A DNA stretch of 64,000 nt from Epinephelus fuscoguttatus (GCF_011397635.1 NC_064753.1:24948322-25012321); one strand, 5' to 3'. Shown: positions 39,331-52,467, numbered from the stretch's first letter. Notes: generated by a model not told the origin, from the letters alone. Numbers and translations are program-made.

Positions 39331-39809
39331 AAGATGCCACTGACACTTACTTACTGACTTGTTGACTGATAGTGCTAGATCCATCCAAATGAGCAGTCAG
39401 TCTAAATTTACCACCTGTATAGTCAATGGACACTAACAGCAGTTCGAGAAACTGGATGACAGAGTGACTGTCTTTCTTGCTTACTTTGAATGGTTGATGG
39501 CCTCTTCTTTTGTGCTGCTTTCACAAGACCTTTGAACACATTACCCGCTGTACATATGTGCTCGCTGTGAAGTAAAATACGTGGTCAATTTACTTTTAAT
39601 TCAAATAGCACAGCAAATATACTTTGTTCAAAACTAACGTGAAAGTATCTTTCTCATTGTGCTAAGAGGTAAGTGAGAGTGGTTGACATGTTTTCAGCAC
39701 GTTGAATTGAATGTGAATTGACCTGTTTGTCACTGTACATCGATGCTTTCTTCCCAACCAGACTGGTTTTAAGAAATCTATCACTGCAATGTCAGATGCT
39801 CTTTTTGCA

Positions 39810-39841
<32 letters not shown>

Positions 39842-40371
39842 TAGCTGCTTGGATTCAGACAGTCCCCTTAACACCCTAATGGCGGATATGTACATAACAT
39901 ACCGGTGTTTTTATTTTATTTTGCTTTGCTCTGTGACCCTTGTCTGACTCATACTTGTTTTCTGTTGTTAATCATATTGGTTTTTTATTTAATGTGGCTT
40001 TATTTTGTGTAAAGCACTTTATCACACTAAAAATACATTTCTTCAGCTTTTGTCTCTGATGGAAAAGCAAATGTTAAGGCCTACTGTAACTATGGTTAGT
40101 GTAACCATGATAATAACAATAGGCAGTGATGTACAGATAGAATTGAAGAAGTTTGTACTACTTAAAGGTTGTTGTTGCGCCTTAAAACTGAGATGCCTGT
40201 TCTGCAGAATCATCAGGAACCAGTGAGAGTCCTTAAGTGGACTCAATGCTGTTGGTTTATGAGACATAATCTGCATGATGCCAACTTCCAGCTGAACCTG
40301 TGTGTTTTTCCATGTCTCTGAGGAATCAGTGTCATCCTGTTTTATGTACAGCAAATACTGTATGTAATGAT

Positions 40372-40377
40372 AATAAA
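40372..40377 (+). terminator. kifbp: Probable KIFBP polyadenylation signal
   Basis: AATAAA about 1.04 kb after the stop, in TGATAATAAACC. A second AATAAA lies at 40627-40632, so alternative ends are possible. Confidence 0.45.
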
Positions 40378-40769
40378 CCAATGAAGTAATACACACATGT
40401 CACAATAACAGTATGTGCTTTTTTTATCTGAAAAGAGAAGCTGGGTGTGAAATGGGTCCTCAGATGTTTCTCTAGTATATCTCCATATAACAGAAGTGCC
40501 ACATTAATTTAATGAGTTTACAAACCTTTTCTTCTCAGTCTATTAAATACTTAATGCAGTGAAATGTCAAAAATGGTGTCTATTAAAATCAAATATCTTG
40601 TAAACTGTGACAATGTGATGATGTTCAATAAAAGTTACAGTATATCTCACCTTACGTCTTTACATCAGTTATGTCCTCATGTTGTTTATGTCCTGCAGTG
40701 GTGTCCTGTATGTTTCCAATATTGTTTTTTAGTCACATTATACACACACGCACACACACATATATATGT

Positions 40770-41400
40770 ACATATACATACTGATTGGTCTCAGCCATGG
40801 TCTTAGTGGGATAGTATGTAGTACTGCATTCACATCATCTAGCGGGCTTTCAGAGGATACTTTGCCTTGGTAATCAGCTTCGGGGAATCCAGGTGTCAAG
40901 CTTGTCCATGATTTCCAATTACAGGTCATTCGCCCCTGCTGTAAGGGAGTCTGTTAGGGCTTGGTACCCAATCTCATTCTTGGAGTGTGGGGATGATGAT
41001 GACCTCCCCACTCTGACCTGTCGTCCCGGCACCCCCCTTGCCATAGCATGTTTCAGTCTCTACATGCGATAGCAGTTGCAGTTTGTGGATGTTGGAACAG
41101 TGGGCTAGGAGTTGTTTCTTTGCCAGCCTAGATGTTGGGTTTGGAAGCATCCATGTATCCCACATCCTCTGCATGTAGCCCCTCTGGCTGGGGTCGCTTG
41201 TATAGTAGCATTCCGACAGTTCCATATTCTCTGCTCCAGTCCATCTATGTCTTGTTCCAGTAGCCCATTTCTCATCAGGTTGCCCTGGCCTTGTTGACCC
41301 AGGCGACATCCGAGCTGCCATGACTCTTTTTTTGGGTTTACTCATCCTGTGATAGGCTACCAGCATTAAGGACCTTGCCGAAGGGTCCCGACTGGATGTG
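40770..41400 (-). mobile_element. RLE-type LINE fragment (N-terminal part), degenerate
   Basis: The minus-strand frame reads TRHRWTGAENMELSECYYTS, DPSQRGYMQRMWDTWMLPNP and SRLAKKQLLAHCSNIHKLQL. I associate this Myb-like, Trp-rich N-terminal segment with fish RLE LINEs of the same broad kind as the fragment at 9540-10835. No reverse transcriptase is attached. Confidence 0.55.
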
Positions 41401-41649
41401 TGTTACCTGCCATGACTGGGATTCGAACCCCAACTTACTGTAGTCAATAACCTAACTACAGATTGTGTAGTTGAGTCAAAGCCACTTACAGAGGCTACAG
41501 GTGTTTCACATTGATATAACAAAAAGTCATGAGCAAAGACACCTCACAGCTTTCTAGGTGAGTTGCCTGATTCCTAAATGTTGGATTAGAGTTTGCTGCG
41601 AATATCTGCAACTTCTCGGATTTAGTTGCATGTTTTTGTAAGGGAAAGT

Positions 41650-42240
41650 ACAACAGAGGTCAGATGTGTGGACTCTCCTCCTGTAACACTGAACATCCTG
41701 GGAATGGACACTGAGATTGGGTACATGTAGTCTTACAAGTACTTAGGTGTTCACATGAACAATTAACTGGACTGCACATACAACATATAAAAGCACAAAA
41801 GCAAAGAGAGGACAGAACAAAGTCAATCTGCTGAGGTCACTCCTGAGGACCTTTTTGACTCTGTGGTTGCATCAGTCATCTTCTATGGAGTGATCTGCTA
41901 GGGCCGCCGCATCTCGACAGCTGACAGGATGAGACTTAACAGACTGGTTAAGAAGACCGGCTCTGTCCTGGAATGCTCCCTTGATCCAGCGGAGGTGGTG
42001 GAAAAGAGGTGAACGGTGGCTAAGCTATCGTCCCTGATGGAGAACATGCCCCACTTGATGCAGGACACTGACTGCACTGAGCAGCTCCTTCAGTGACAGG
42101 CTGCTTCACTGTGTGAAGAATAGATACCGCAGGTCCTTCCTTCCTGCTGCTGTCAGAGATTACAACCAACACTACTCCCACACTTACCAAAACTGACAAC
42201 CATCAGTCATAACTCGTGCAATATCAATACTAGAATTCAG
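41650..42240 (+). mobile_element. CR1/L2-like LINE 3' fragment, degenerate
   Basis: Broken plus-strand frames give YKYLGVH (near 41735), VASVIFYGVIC then a stop, ADRMRLNRLVKKTGSVLECS, AKLSSLMENMPHLMQD and a C-terminal FLPAAVRDY-like end. These correspond to the post-RT C-terminus seen in better condition at 51860-52350. It has several stops and is followed by a TATTATATTATATTA run at 42285-42302. Confidence 0.7.
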
Positions 42241-42429
42241 CCATTCAGCCTGCCTTTATACTCTAAGTTATAATCATTTTTACTTATTATATTATATTAT
42301 ATTGCTGTTTTTTACTGATGCTTTTGTTTTGTACCATCCCTTCTGCTGCTGTAACAACATAAAGTTCCCCTCTATGAGACAAAGGAAGGATTATTTTATC
42401 TTTAATGTATAGTATGTGTTGCACTGTGC

Positions 42430-43020
42430 AGAGAGGACTCAAATGTGAAACACCAAGCAGGCATGACCGGAGAACAAAAAGCAAGCTTTAATAATATAAA
42501 GCTGATACAAAAAAGACAAAAACTCAAGCAGGCAACAAAACTGAGGCAGCAGGTAGACGAACAACAAAACAACTATGAAAAAACAAAACCATATTAGTAA
42601 CAACCTGGTAATCAAGGAACACTAAAGGAATCCAACCAGGAACACAAAGGCCAACACTGGCAGGGAGAATGAACCAGATAATGGACCATAAAGACAGATC
42701 TGTCAAAGGAACAAAGACACAGGTACACATACACAGAGAACTAATCACAAGAACATCACACGGCTGGAGTAGGCGGGCATGAGCAAAAGGAGGGAAACAC
42801 AGGCATTGGCTAAAAACATGACAATAAGGGAGGTGTGGTGGGTGACACAGGGTGGAGCAAACAAGAATAACATGACACAGGTGTGCAGGGAAACTCTGGA
42901 ACGGGGAAGGACTAATGAAACTGATACAAAGCAGGAAAAAGACAAAGGTAGGAATTAAAAGAAGACAAAACAAAACAGGAAGCAAACTACAACAAAACTT
43001 GATGACCATGACAGTGTGTA
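42430..43020 (-). repeat. T-rich dispersed repeat (minus orientation)
   Basis: Purine-rich on the plus strand. The minus strand reads TTGCTTCCTGTTTTGTTTTG, CATTAGTCCTTCCCCGTTCC, CACCTGTGTCATGTTATTCT, TATTATTAAAGCTTGCTTTT and GAGTCCTCTCTGC, a layout like 23550-23965. The 173-codon hydrophobic frame on the minus strand is a by-product of the T-rich composition, not a gene. Confidence 0.5.
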
Positions 43021-46000
43021 TGATTTTAGGGACATATTGGCACAAATGCTATGCAATAATGATAATTATGCTGTCATGAGTTTATAATCAGCTGGTTTCA
43101 TTAGCTTAGAATGAGCTGTTCATAATTACCACTTCGCCATGTTATTCTACAGTAGCCTAGAACAAACATGTTTCTCCTAGTTAGGTAGTTGGTTAGTTAT
43201 TTTATTGACACAAACAAATACAATTTTTGGGTAAAAACAATATACAAAACAACTCATATATAAGATAAACCTGTTAGTAAAAACCTTAAAAAGCTTGGCA
43301 CATGGGAGAATTTCAGTTCTGTGACCTCACCACTGGATGCCACTAAATGCTACACACTAGATCTTAAATGCATGAGCGATTTCCAACTAACCATGAGGCC
43401 ATGCAACTCTATGTTGAGAAAGTTGAGTTGAGAAACATAATCCAGATGCTGCCATACATAAACCCATCTCCATCTATATAATAGCTTGAATTAGTCCAGT
43501 ATGAGAAACAGGCCACATTGTTTCTTTGTCACATTAAGCTTTTATTACAGTAGCTTCTCCATTAAATCATTCGAGATGTGTGACAAAAGTTTAATGCTCA
43601 TGCTGCCAACATATTTAACATACAAAGAGCGACTGGGGACCTTGAGAATAAAAAGCAAAAAGTTAACTTATTTCTCCAAACATTATTAGTCAGGCTTATA
43701 ATCAGTGTCATTTGACAAAAATAAACAGATTTGATTTAATTCACATATCATTAACCATCCTCTGATACTGCTATCCTTTAGTTTTCCATAATCTCAAGAA
43801 AACATTGGTGTTATATTTATGTGGTGAAACCAACCAGGGTCAGTTTGACCCCACTATAAAATTTTAAAAATTAATCTACATTCATTCAAACTTCTCTGTC
43901 TTCCAATACAAAAGTAGACTCAGTATGCTCTCAGTATGAGCCCCTGTCAAAATAAAGGTTAAATAGACGTAATTCAAATTTAGGTTTTTAATTTTCTTAC
44001 TAATGTAAAACCAGTGGTGTTTACATAAACAGCACATGCCAGAGGCAGTCGGAGCACATGATTTGACTCATGCTATGCTCAGGGCACACTGGCATGTGAC
44101 AGGAGGAGCAAACATTTACTACCTTCCTGTCTGTGTTTGGGAACGGAGGCAACACCTTTTTCGAGATTTTCCAACCCAGCGTTTGACGTCCACACCAGCA
44201 GAGTCTCCCTTGAATTGATTAACTGAATTTGATCATCATAAAACATTTTATCATGAAATCGTGTAATTTATTTCTGACACTGAACATAATCTCATGAGCA
44301 GTATTTGGGAACCTCGATGGAGCACATGAGGAAATCTGTGTCTGCTGCATCTATTTCTGTCTCCTTGAAAATGAACTGACTGACAGAGTGCCCCCCAGAG
44401 ACTGTGTGATACTGTAAATTAGGACCCATTGCAAACATGGACTCAGTAAATAGTTCCATCTATTTAGACTGCATAGGACCCCAATGCATTGGTACTTTTA
44501 AAAAAGCACCAATCAAAGCAGAAGCAGAAAACAATATGAAGTCATTAGGAACAATCTGATTGACAGTGTCATGAAAACTGAAATGATAGAGTAAAGCACA
44601 TGTGAGATATGACAGAAAGTATACCTCTGGGGTCTGTGGGTACCCCAGTTGGTAGCATGAGGGATGGGAAAATTTAATTTCCTCGTATAATTTATACCAA
44701 CACACCCTCTCCCACACACACACATGCACGCACACACACAACACATGAGGCAAAATATTGATCGTGACGTAAATTCCAGTTTGTTATGAGACATAATTTG
44801 TGGCTTCTTCGTGCAATGGAAACAATTTCAGTGCAACTCAACCTGCAATTCCTGCTTTCATTTATGTCCCCACCAACCTGTCTGATGCTTGTCAAAACGT
44901 GTATTGACATACCTGCTCAGCACTAGACACTTGAAACTAATGCGCTGTGAGTGAGAACTCTTCCAAGAGAGCTTACTGGAAAATCCACCCTCGCTCAGAA
45001 CACACATACAGATTCATGGTACATGCACAATACATTCATAGTCACACTGGCATATCTAAACCTCACCATGTAAAGTAATACAGGAGGTTTTTGTAAGATT
45101 TCCTTTTTAACAGGTGCCAAGAATAAGTGCAGACGTGCTGGAAAATCGGATGAGATGCAGTTTTTATCAGTGGTTTCAATTTATATCATGACAGTGATGA
45201 GTAAGTGTGTGAAGCAAAGACATAACGTGAGTTAACATAAACAGAATGTGAATTAAGACTTTTAATTCTGGACATTTTTAAAGAAGACTGATTGTTTCTG
45301 TTGGTTTCAAACCTCTCTCACAGAGCCAGTCTTGATCTTAATGAGATTACCTTGTTTAATAAAAGTTATAATAATGATATAATGATAATGATCCTCCACT
45401 AGATGAAGACTAACTTATATTCCCTTAATACTTTCCAACACTGAAAACAAAAGATGCAAGGCTGTAGAGAAACTGTTGCATCCTGATTCACACTCTGAGG
45501 ATCAGACAACACAAGCCATTTGCTAACATGGCAGTCTGCTGGACAGTGACAGGTAATTGTCTAAATACATTTATGAGTTTTATTGTTTGTTTTGGCTATT
45601 ATACATAAAATTAAATCTCATACATCCTTATAGCCCCAACACATTTTTGGGACCAAGCTACCATTTGAGGAGTGTACAAACAGGAGTGTTCAGCCAGTCC
45701 AGCTATTCCTCCAGCCAGGAATCCCCAGAGAAGCAGGCTGGTTTACACAACCCAACGTACACAGGTGGTCGACACTGACTACCATATTATTGTCTAGTTT
45801 CAGGCCCAGCAGGAATGTCTTCGAACAAACTGGGAAATTAATATTGAACATTGTTTCCACCTTCAATATTTGGCAGAAATCTTGTCATTTGTTGTCTGTC
45901 TTGGATAATCTGACAGCGGTAATGTCTGCTCTGCGCATCTTATATAGTATAAAACTAAATCTAACATATTGAGAAGAGCTCAAAGCCGACCTCCAAATTG

Positions 46001-46488
46001 TGCTGCAGTCATAGATATATTTAGGTCATGCTAAACTGCTTACGGCAGAGTGATGGTCTGTGAGTTTCCCAAGAAAATTTAGTCATTCAATTACGGTATT
46101 TCCTTATGCAAAAACTGCTTACATTAGCATGTTGTGGTTATCAGTCACTGCTCCACTTCCCCTGACAGCGGTCTCTGTGGGGTCCAGAAAAAATCTTGTG
46201 TTCTTATTGTCACAAGGGCCCACGGCAGTGCTGTGAAATGATCCTGTTGTGTTTGCATATATGTTAACAGCTATGTGTGTGTGTGTGTGTTTCCACAAGT
46301 GTGAAAATAGCGCTGTCTTGGGTGCCATAAACTCAGACAACAGAACAACAGACTTCAATCCCACATAATGTGACAGGGGTGGGAATGGAAACCAAGCTGA
46401 CTATAAAACCTGCCTTTTTATAGACGCGCTGACACACTGGCAACTGCACGAAAACACATACCAAACATAATTTCTCAAATATTAATGA
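43021..46488. other. Intergenic stretch, nothing recognised
   Basis: AT-rich DNA with short CA/TG runs (44705-44740, 46272-46290). No exon, RNA gene or classified repeat could be supported. Confidence 0.4.
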
Positions 46489-46496
46489 CTGTATAG

Positions 46497-46757
46497 CAGT
46501 GGTACTCAACTCACAGCCCACTGGCTAAACCTGGCCCGCAATAGGGGGCAACCATTTTCTAATTCACAATGAAAATAAATTGATTTACAAAAGAATTTTT
46601 TTTTTGTACTTTGAATTTTAATGCCAGAGTGCATTAAAAAAAAGCCTAAAAATAGAGCTTGTTTATCACAAAAGTGCCAGGGGAGGATTTTCTGGAGCCC
46701 CAACCTCCTTTTGAATTCATTTAGAGTCCTCCAGGCAAAGCAAGGTGAGTATCGCTG
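46497..46757. mobile_element. hAT-type MITE with 8-bp target-site duplication
   Basis: Starts CAGTGGTACTCAAC and ends GAGTATCGCTG, whose reverse complement CAGCGATACTC matches the start. It is flanked by CTGTATAG (46489-46496) and CTCTATAG (46758-46765), an 8-bp duplication with one mismatch, the hAT signature. 261 bp, non-coding. Confidence 0.75.
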
Positions 46758-46904
46758 CTCTATAGGCACTGTGGCATTTTAGTATGCTCAATTATTGAGT
46801 CTTGTAGCGGTAGGAGAGGAGAGAAGCTCGTCTGGAGACAAACTGTGTGTGCAGCAATGTGTGTGAGGGGCTATATGTGACTCATAAATATGTCACTTAC
46901 AGTT

Positions 46905-46943
<39 letters not shown>
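46905..46943. repeat. (TG)n microsatellite
   Basis: TG run interrupted once by CG near its start. Confidence 0.9.
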
Positions 46944-46946
<3 letters not shown>

Positions 46947-48177
46947 GAGGCGAAGTTGGGCAGGCTAGTGTGTCATTTCCTGAGGGAAAATGATAGCAAC
47001 TGATGTTACCACTTCCTGCAGCATCGTACCAATGTGTCATCTGAAACAGACAGTTCTCTCTCTCTGGGTCGTTGTCTCTTAGAGAGAGACAAGAAAAAGG
47101 CATGAGTGCACAAAGACACAGAAGAAGAGGAAGAGGAGTAAAAGGACCACGGTGACAGTCAGTGAGAGGAATGCAGTACTCAGCCCACAGAACCACCTCT
47201 GTCTCTGTCGTACAAGAACTCGACAAATATTTGGCAGAGTGCTGACGGTAACGTACTCACACAGAGAGAGGTCACTAGGTCAGACTGCACCAAAAGAGAG
47301 CCATCTTAGCATCATAAACCACAGTTGGGTATACGCAGTGCTGCACTGTGCATGTGTGTGACAGTGAGCAGCTCGTCCTAGTTACTACACAAGGAAAGGA
47401 ATCCTAAACGAGTGTTAAGACAGGACGTTTAAAAAGAGACAATGGACATTTCAGATCAATCACATCTAGTTTTTGTCTGACTTTCCTTTCATGCTTCTCT
47501 CTTAAAAACAGTGAGTGTTAGTTTGACTTGTTTACCATGAAGAAAAGTTGGGTTGTGTAGCATCACTACACCCTGTGATAAACATTACGGGTGAGGTGCA
47601 GTGAGATGGTGTGATGTGAGATTAAACTGCTGATTCTCACAAAATGTGACAATCACAAAAACCACAGATGTTAACAGCTAAGTTCCTCTCAGTGTTGGTA
47701 TTTGGAGCTCGAAAAAGAGCTCAAATGACTGACGACAGCAGCTCTCACCAACAATTACACAGAATTCAAGTGTTCATGGACTCAGCCCTGCAGAGCATTC
47801 AGCAGGTGCAGTCGGTGCAAATGCATGTTGTGCAGGCAAACAGACAGAACTAGAGAATTTTTTTTTTCGTTCAGTTTATGTGTCAATATGTTGTCAGCAG
47901 ACACAGGAAGATGAGTGTAACATTGCGTGAAATAAAGTAGAAATTACAACATAGTGTTGTAGTCCAGCTTTTAAAAATTGGGCTTGAATATTTCAGTCAA
48001 TATAAAAGTGAAGAGGAAACATAATATATAACCAGCAGTATATCTCACTGTATACAGGCAGAATGGATTCATTTTCTTTTGATGACACCACAGATGGCCG
48101 TCATTAAAAGAAACACTGAGGTTCAAGAGACGTTCAAGCTTTCCTTTACTGCTTTAAAACAATAAAATGGAGGCGAC
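46944..48177. other. Intergenic stretch, nothing recognised
   Basis: No exon or classified repeat seen; short open frames lack domains. Confidence 0.4.
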
Positions 48178-48299
48178 CGGGAGCTTGGTGGGCAGAGCAG
48201 GTGCCCCATGTGCAAGGCAGTGTCCTTGCACATGGGACAAGGACACTGCCTTCATTCTTCAGACTGTCCTGTCAATAAAAAGGCAAAAATCCCCCCAAA
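48178..48299 (+). mobile_element. tRNA-derived SINE with an internal perfect hairpin
   Basis: The head GAGCTTGGTGGGCAGAGCAG and tail CTGTCCTGTCAATAAAAAGG relate it to the other tRNA-SINEs in this window. The expected B-box is replaced by a perfect 15-bp inverted repeat: AAGGCAGTGTCCTTG at 48214-48228 and CAAGGACACTGCCTT at 48238-48252, with a 9-nt loop. It appears rearranged. Confidence 0.65.
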
Positions 48300-48677
48300 A
48301 TAATTATTCATTCATTCATCTTCTAACCGCTTCATCCTCTTGAGGGTCGCGGGGGGGCTGGAGCCTATCCCAGCTGACATCGGGCGAGAGGCAGGGTACA
48401 CCCTGGACAGGTCGCCAGACTATCGCAGGGCTGACACATAGAGACAGACAACCATTCACGCTCACATTCACACCTATGGACAATTTAGAGTTATCAATTA
48501 ACCTAGTCCCCAATCTGCATGTCTTTGGACTGTGGGAGGAAGCCGGAGCGCCCGGAGAGAACCCACGCTGACACGGGGAGAACATGCAAACTCCGCACAG
48601 AAGGGCTCCCACGCCCAGGATCGAACCGGCAACCCTCTTGCTGTGAGGCGAGAGTGCTAACCACCACACCACCGTAA
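48300..48677 (+). repeat. Common fish repeat with TTTGGACTGTGGGAGGAA core, copy 2 (longer)
   Basis: Runs from TTCATCTTCTAACCGCTTCA and GAGGGTCGCGGGGGGGCTGG through TACACCCTGGACAGGTCGCC, CTTTGGACTGTGGGAGGAAG and CGGGGAGAACATGCAAACTC to GCTAACCACCACACCACCGT. Same family as 26262-26490, here near complete. The 161-codon minus-strand frame over it is not a host gene. Confidence 0.8.
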
Positions 48678-48787
48678 TTATAATAAAGAAATAACAAAAT
48701 GACATGACAGATAACAGTCCCCTTTTTTGCTTTGTTTGTCTATCTATTTTCATTGTGAGCACATATCTCTCCTCATAACACCACTGC

Positions 48788-48857
48788 AAACCACAGTCCA
48801 TGGTTTATACAACAAAATAAACAAACCACAGTCCATGGTTTATACAACAAAATAAAC
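48788..48857. repeat. 35-bp tandem duplication
   Basis: Two perfect copies of a 35-bp unit starting AAACCACAGTCCATGG (48788 and 48823), each ending AACAAAATAAAC. It looks like a recent local duplication. Confidence 0.85.
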
Positions 48858-49658
48858 AGACCACTAGCTAATAACCTGGGTTTACCTTACCAACTAAAAA
48901 AGCCAACCTTGTAGGCGTTTCTGATGCTCACTCTGAAATCTTTTGTTGATGGATGAAAACAGAGGCAAAGAGACAGAAAACAATGATACTGATAAACGTC
49001 TGTGGAGACAGAGAGCTCTGACTCAATTAAAGTCTTTGCTTTTGATATACTTATTTCTTTTTTCAAAGCACCTGCACTTGAAATATCAGATGATTTTTCT
49101 TAATCTGACACAAATTGACAGCAGAGGAATCTCAAAGTTTGACCTGAGTTGTCCTGACCCAAGCTCTTGTTCCCTGGTCAGCTTTGAAACAGTGACCAAC
49201 AACTGACGACGCACTGAATTCTTCTTAATACTGAATCATAATCAACACTTCCCTCAAAATCACTTTGCATCACATGCTTGCAACATGAGTAACCACTGTG
49301 TAAATCTTTTTTCATGTCCTCCTCCATCAGCTCCAGGAGCATCCTGAGTAACCTCTGAGTCATGATCGAGTTAATCGCATAAATACACTTCATCTCCACG
49401 AGGCCCCAGGACACACCAGGTGTTCCACGCTTGAAATGTCTCAACTTGTGTTTACCAGCAATGGTCTTACGTCACAGCAAGAATAACACTCAGATATACA
49501 CAAATGTGAGAGTAGTGGAGGAACTATTTTGATCTTTGACTAAGGTAAAAGTTGCAACACAGTGTTATAAAAATACCACAGTAGAAGAGAGTCATACATT
49601 GAACATTTAACTTGCACAGAGGCATTTGCAGCAACATGCAGTTAAAGTATCAAGCATG
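48858..49658. other. Intergenic stretch, nothing recognised
   Basis: No supported exon or repeat class. Confidence 0.4.
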
Positions 49659-50100
49659 TAGGGTAGACTGGGTATGGTTGTAACAACAGGGTGGTTGTAA
49701 CAGCACCAATTTCGCCAAAAAGGATGACCTATGAGTCATGTAATACATCTACTGTATGATCACTTCTTTCCTGACCTTGCATGTGAGATTTCATAGCTGT
49801 GTAAAGAAGTATGAATATTTTACAGCCAAAATACTGACTATCATTGTGAAAGTATTTTGTGGCCAATTTTTTTGTCTATATTTTGATTTGTACTGATACT
49901 GATGAAACTGGTAGAGAGCAGTCTCTTAGGTAAAGTGTGAGGTATTTTATCTTTCCTCGTTTCAAACCACCATGCTGCAACAGCTCACTAAACCATGGCT
50001 GATACAGGAGATGGTTATAACAACTTTTTGCAAAGAGCTACAACCAACCCTGTAATGACAGCTAAACAAATTTTCTCCGTCTATCTTGTTCCTTTCTTCA

Positions 50101-50226
50101 GAAAGAAGCAAATCTATATTGGATGAGGTGCGGCAGGGAAAGACTGTAAGGTCTGTCCCCAAAGAGCACTCTATCTGCCGTGTGACGCTGACCAGATACT
50201 GCAAGAAAATACAATTCCTCAGTTGA
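50101..50226 (+). pseudogene. Transposase HTH (psq-like) fragment
   Basis: A 41-codon frame reading ERSKSILDEVRQGKTVRSVP then KEHSICRVTLTRYCKKIQ before a TGA at 50224. The pattern (acidic start, G-K-T/S-V-R-S-V, K-x-H-x-I-x-x-x-T-L-x-R-Y) is that of psq helix-turn-helix domains of pogo-like transposases. The DDE part is not recognisable. Confidence 0.5.
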
Positions 50227-50794
50227 AGAGGATTGACATGGCTGTTATATGTGAGTCATCACAGTTGTCAGAAAGTCTTCAGCGTGTTACTAGCTCAGCC
50301 CCTTTGAGCGCAGTGGCCTTGTGGGTAGCCTGTGTGAGGGAGTGACGTGTACTTCATTGTGTGCTTCAGTGTGTATGGAGGGAAGCAGCTCTCTCAGGGT
50401 GTCATGGTGAGGATGCATGCAGCAAAGAGTGATGATAGCAGTAGAATTAAGTGTCTAGATAAGCTCAGGGCTGCTGTTAGACCTCCAGACTGTTAGAAGC
50501 TAGTTACCAGCTAATAATGAGCCAAGCTAATTTATTGTTAATAAGCCAGCATGTTTCCAACTCTAGTTTGGAGCTGATAAGCTGTCACTGAGAGAGGCAA
50601 CAAGTGCACGGCAACAGGGTGTCTTGACTGGTTACTGGACTGAGGCAGCAGACATTTATTTTGAAATTACTCCACGTGATGTTAACCGACAGGTACAGGC
50701 CAGTGAGATAGACCTCAGTAGGAACTAGTTGTTAATGTATGTAGCTGTTTTATGGTAAGTGGGGCTGGTTGTAGCCAAGTGGCAACCTATGGGA

Positions 50795-51000
50795 CTGGAA
50801 AATGAAGCCAAGGCAGAAGTGCCATGAACTGCATTTCCTTGAATGGCCACTTAAAACTGGCTCCAGAGGCGAGTCAATCCTCATAGATACTTTACAGCAG
50901 AAATAAACATGTTTACAGCCTGGTACAAAAATGAATTTGGTCTCTATAGCTAATTTCTTCCTTCATGTCAACTGTACAGGGGTGAATATTTGTATTATAC
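50795..51000 (+). repeat. Dispersed repeat (CAGTCTATGGT family), left half, split by a LINE
   Basis: AAATGAAGCCAAGGC, CTTGAATGGCCACTTAAAAC, GAGTCAATCCTCATAGATAC and TTTACAGCCTGGTACAAAAA align with 13795-14010. The match stops near 51000 and resumes after the LINE at about 54322 with ATAACTCATTCATTTAAATATTATTAAGGCTTA, the counterpart of 14018-14050. The LINE therefore landed inside this copy. Confidence 0.75.
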
Positions 51001-52461
51001 ATATATATGTATATTTGTATATAATAAGGCTGCAGGCCCTGATAGTGTCAGCTCCAGGGTGCTCAATGCCTGTGCCCCCCAGCTATGTGGAGTACTTCAG
51101 CATGTCTTCAACATGAGTCTCCAGAGGGTCCCCTTGCTATGGAAGACGTCCTGCCTCGTTCCTGTGCCAAAGACTTCGCGTCCCAGTGGCTCCAAGGACT
51201 ACAGACCTGTGGCATTGACATCCCACATCATGAAGGCCCTGGAGAGACTCATCTTGGAGCAGCTCCAGCCCATGGTCAAGCCACTTTTGGACCCCCTCCA
51301 GTTCGCCTATCAGCCCCGACTTGGAGTTGAGGACGCCGTCATCTACCTGCTCAACCGTGTCTACGCCCATTTGGATAAGCCGGCGAGCACTGTGAGGGTC
51401 ATGTTTTTTGACTTCTCTAGTGCATTCAACACCATCGGTCCAGCTCTACTGGGTGACAAGTTGACAGCAGTGCAGGTGGATGCCCCTCTGGTGTCCTGGA
51501 TTGTGGACTACTTGACTGGCAGACCACAGTATGTGCACTTGCAACGCTGTGTGTCAGACAGAATGGTCAGCAATACCGGGGCTTTGTAGGGGACTGTCCT
51601 CTCTCCCTTCCTCTTCACCCTCTACACGACGGACTTCAGCTATTGCACTGAGACCTGCCATCTTCAGAAGTTTTCCTATGACTCTGCTATAGTTGGATGT
51701 ATCAGCAAGGGTGATGAGGATGAGTACAGGGCTGTTGTGGATAACTTTGTCACATGGTGTGAGCAGAACCATCTGCAGCTCAACGTGGCAAAGACAAAGG
51801 AACTGGCTGTGGATCTGAGGAGGACCAAGACACCGGTGACCCCTGTTTCCTCCCAGGGCGTCAGTGTGGACATTGTGGAGGACTATAAGTACCTGGGGGT
51901 ACACACTGGACTGGGCTAAGAACACTAACGCTCTCTACAGGAAAGGCCAGAGCTGTCTCTATTTTCTGAGGCGACTGAGGTCCTTCAAAATCTGTCGGAC
52001 TATGCTCAGGATTTTCTATGAGTCTGTGGTGGCCAGTGCTATCCTCTATGCTGTTGTGTGCTGGGGCAGCAGGCTGATGGTGGCGGATACCAACAGACTC
52101 AACAAACTGATCCGCAAGGCCAGTGATGTTGTGGGAACGGAGTGTGACTCTCTGATGGTGGTGTCAGAGAGGAGGATGCTGTCTAAGCTATGAACTATCT
52201 TGGACAATGTCTCACACCCACTCCACCATGTACTGGTCAGGCACAAGAGTACTTTCAGTGGGAGACTCATACCACCAAGATGTACCACTGAGCGCCACAG
52301 GAAATCATTCCTGCCTGTGGCCATCAAACTGTACAACTCCTCCCTCTGAGTGGCCCTGTGACTATTTCACACACTGCAATAATTTAATTTAACTTGTGCA
52401 ATAACCCCATTCACCCTGACTGTATATATTCTGTTTGTGTAAATAATCTTGTTTAGGTTAC

Positions 52462-52467
52462 AATATA

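Noticed and set aside
42524-43045. 173-codon hydrophobic minus-strand ORF that could pass for a membrane protein
   Set aside because: It follows the T-rich side of a dispersed repeat; hydrophobicity comes from TTT/CTT codons and there are no domains, start context or exon signals.
48316-48801. 161-codon minus-strand ORF
   Set aside because: Lies over a common fish repeat also present at 26262-26490; the same wording (CQRGFSPG, ASSHSPKTCRL) appears in the frame of the other copy.
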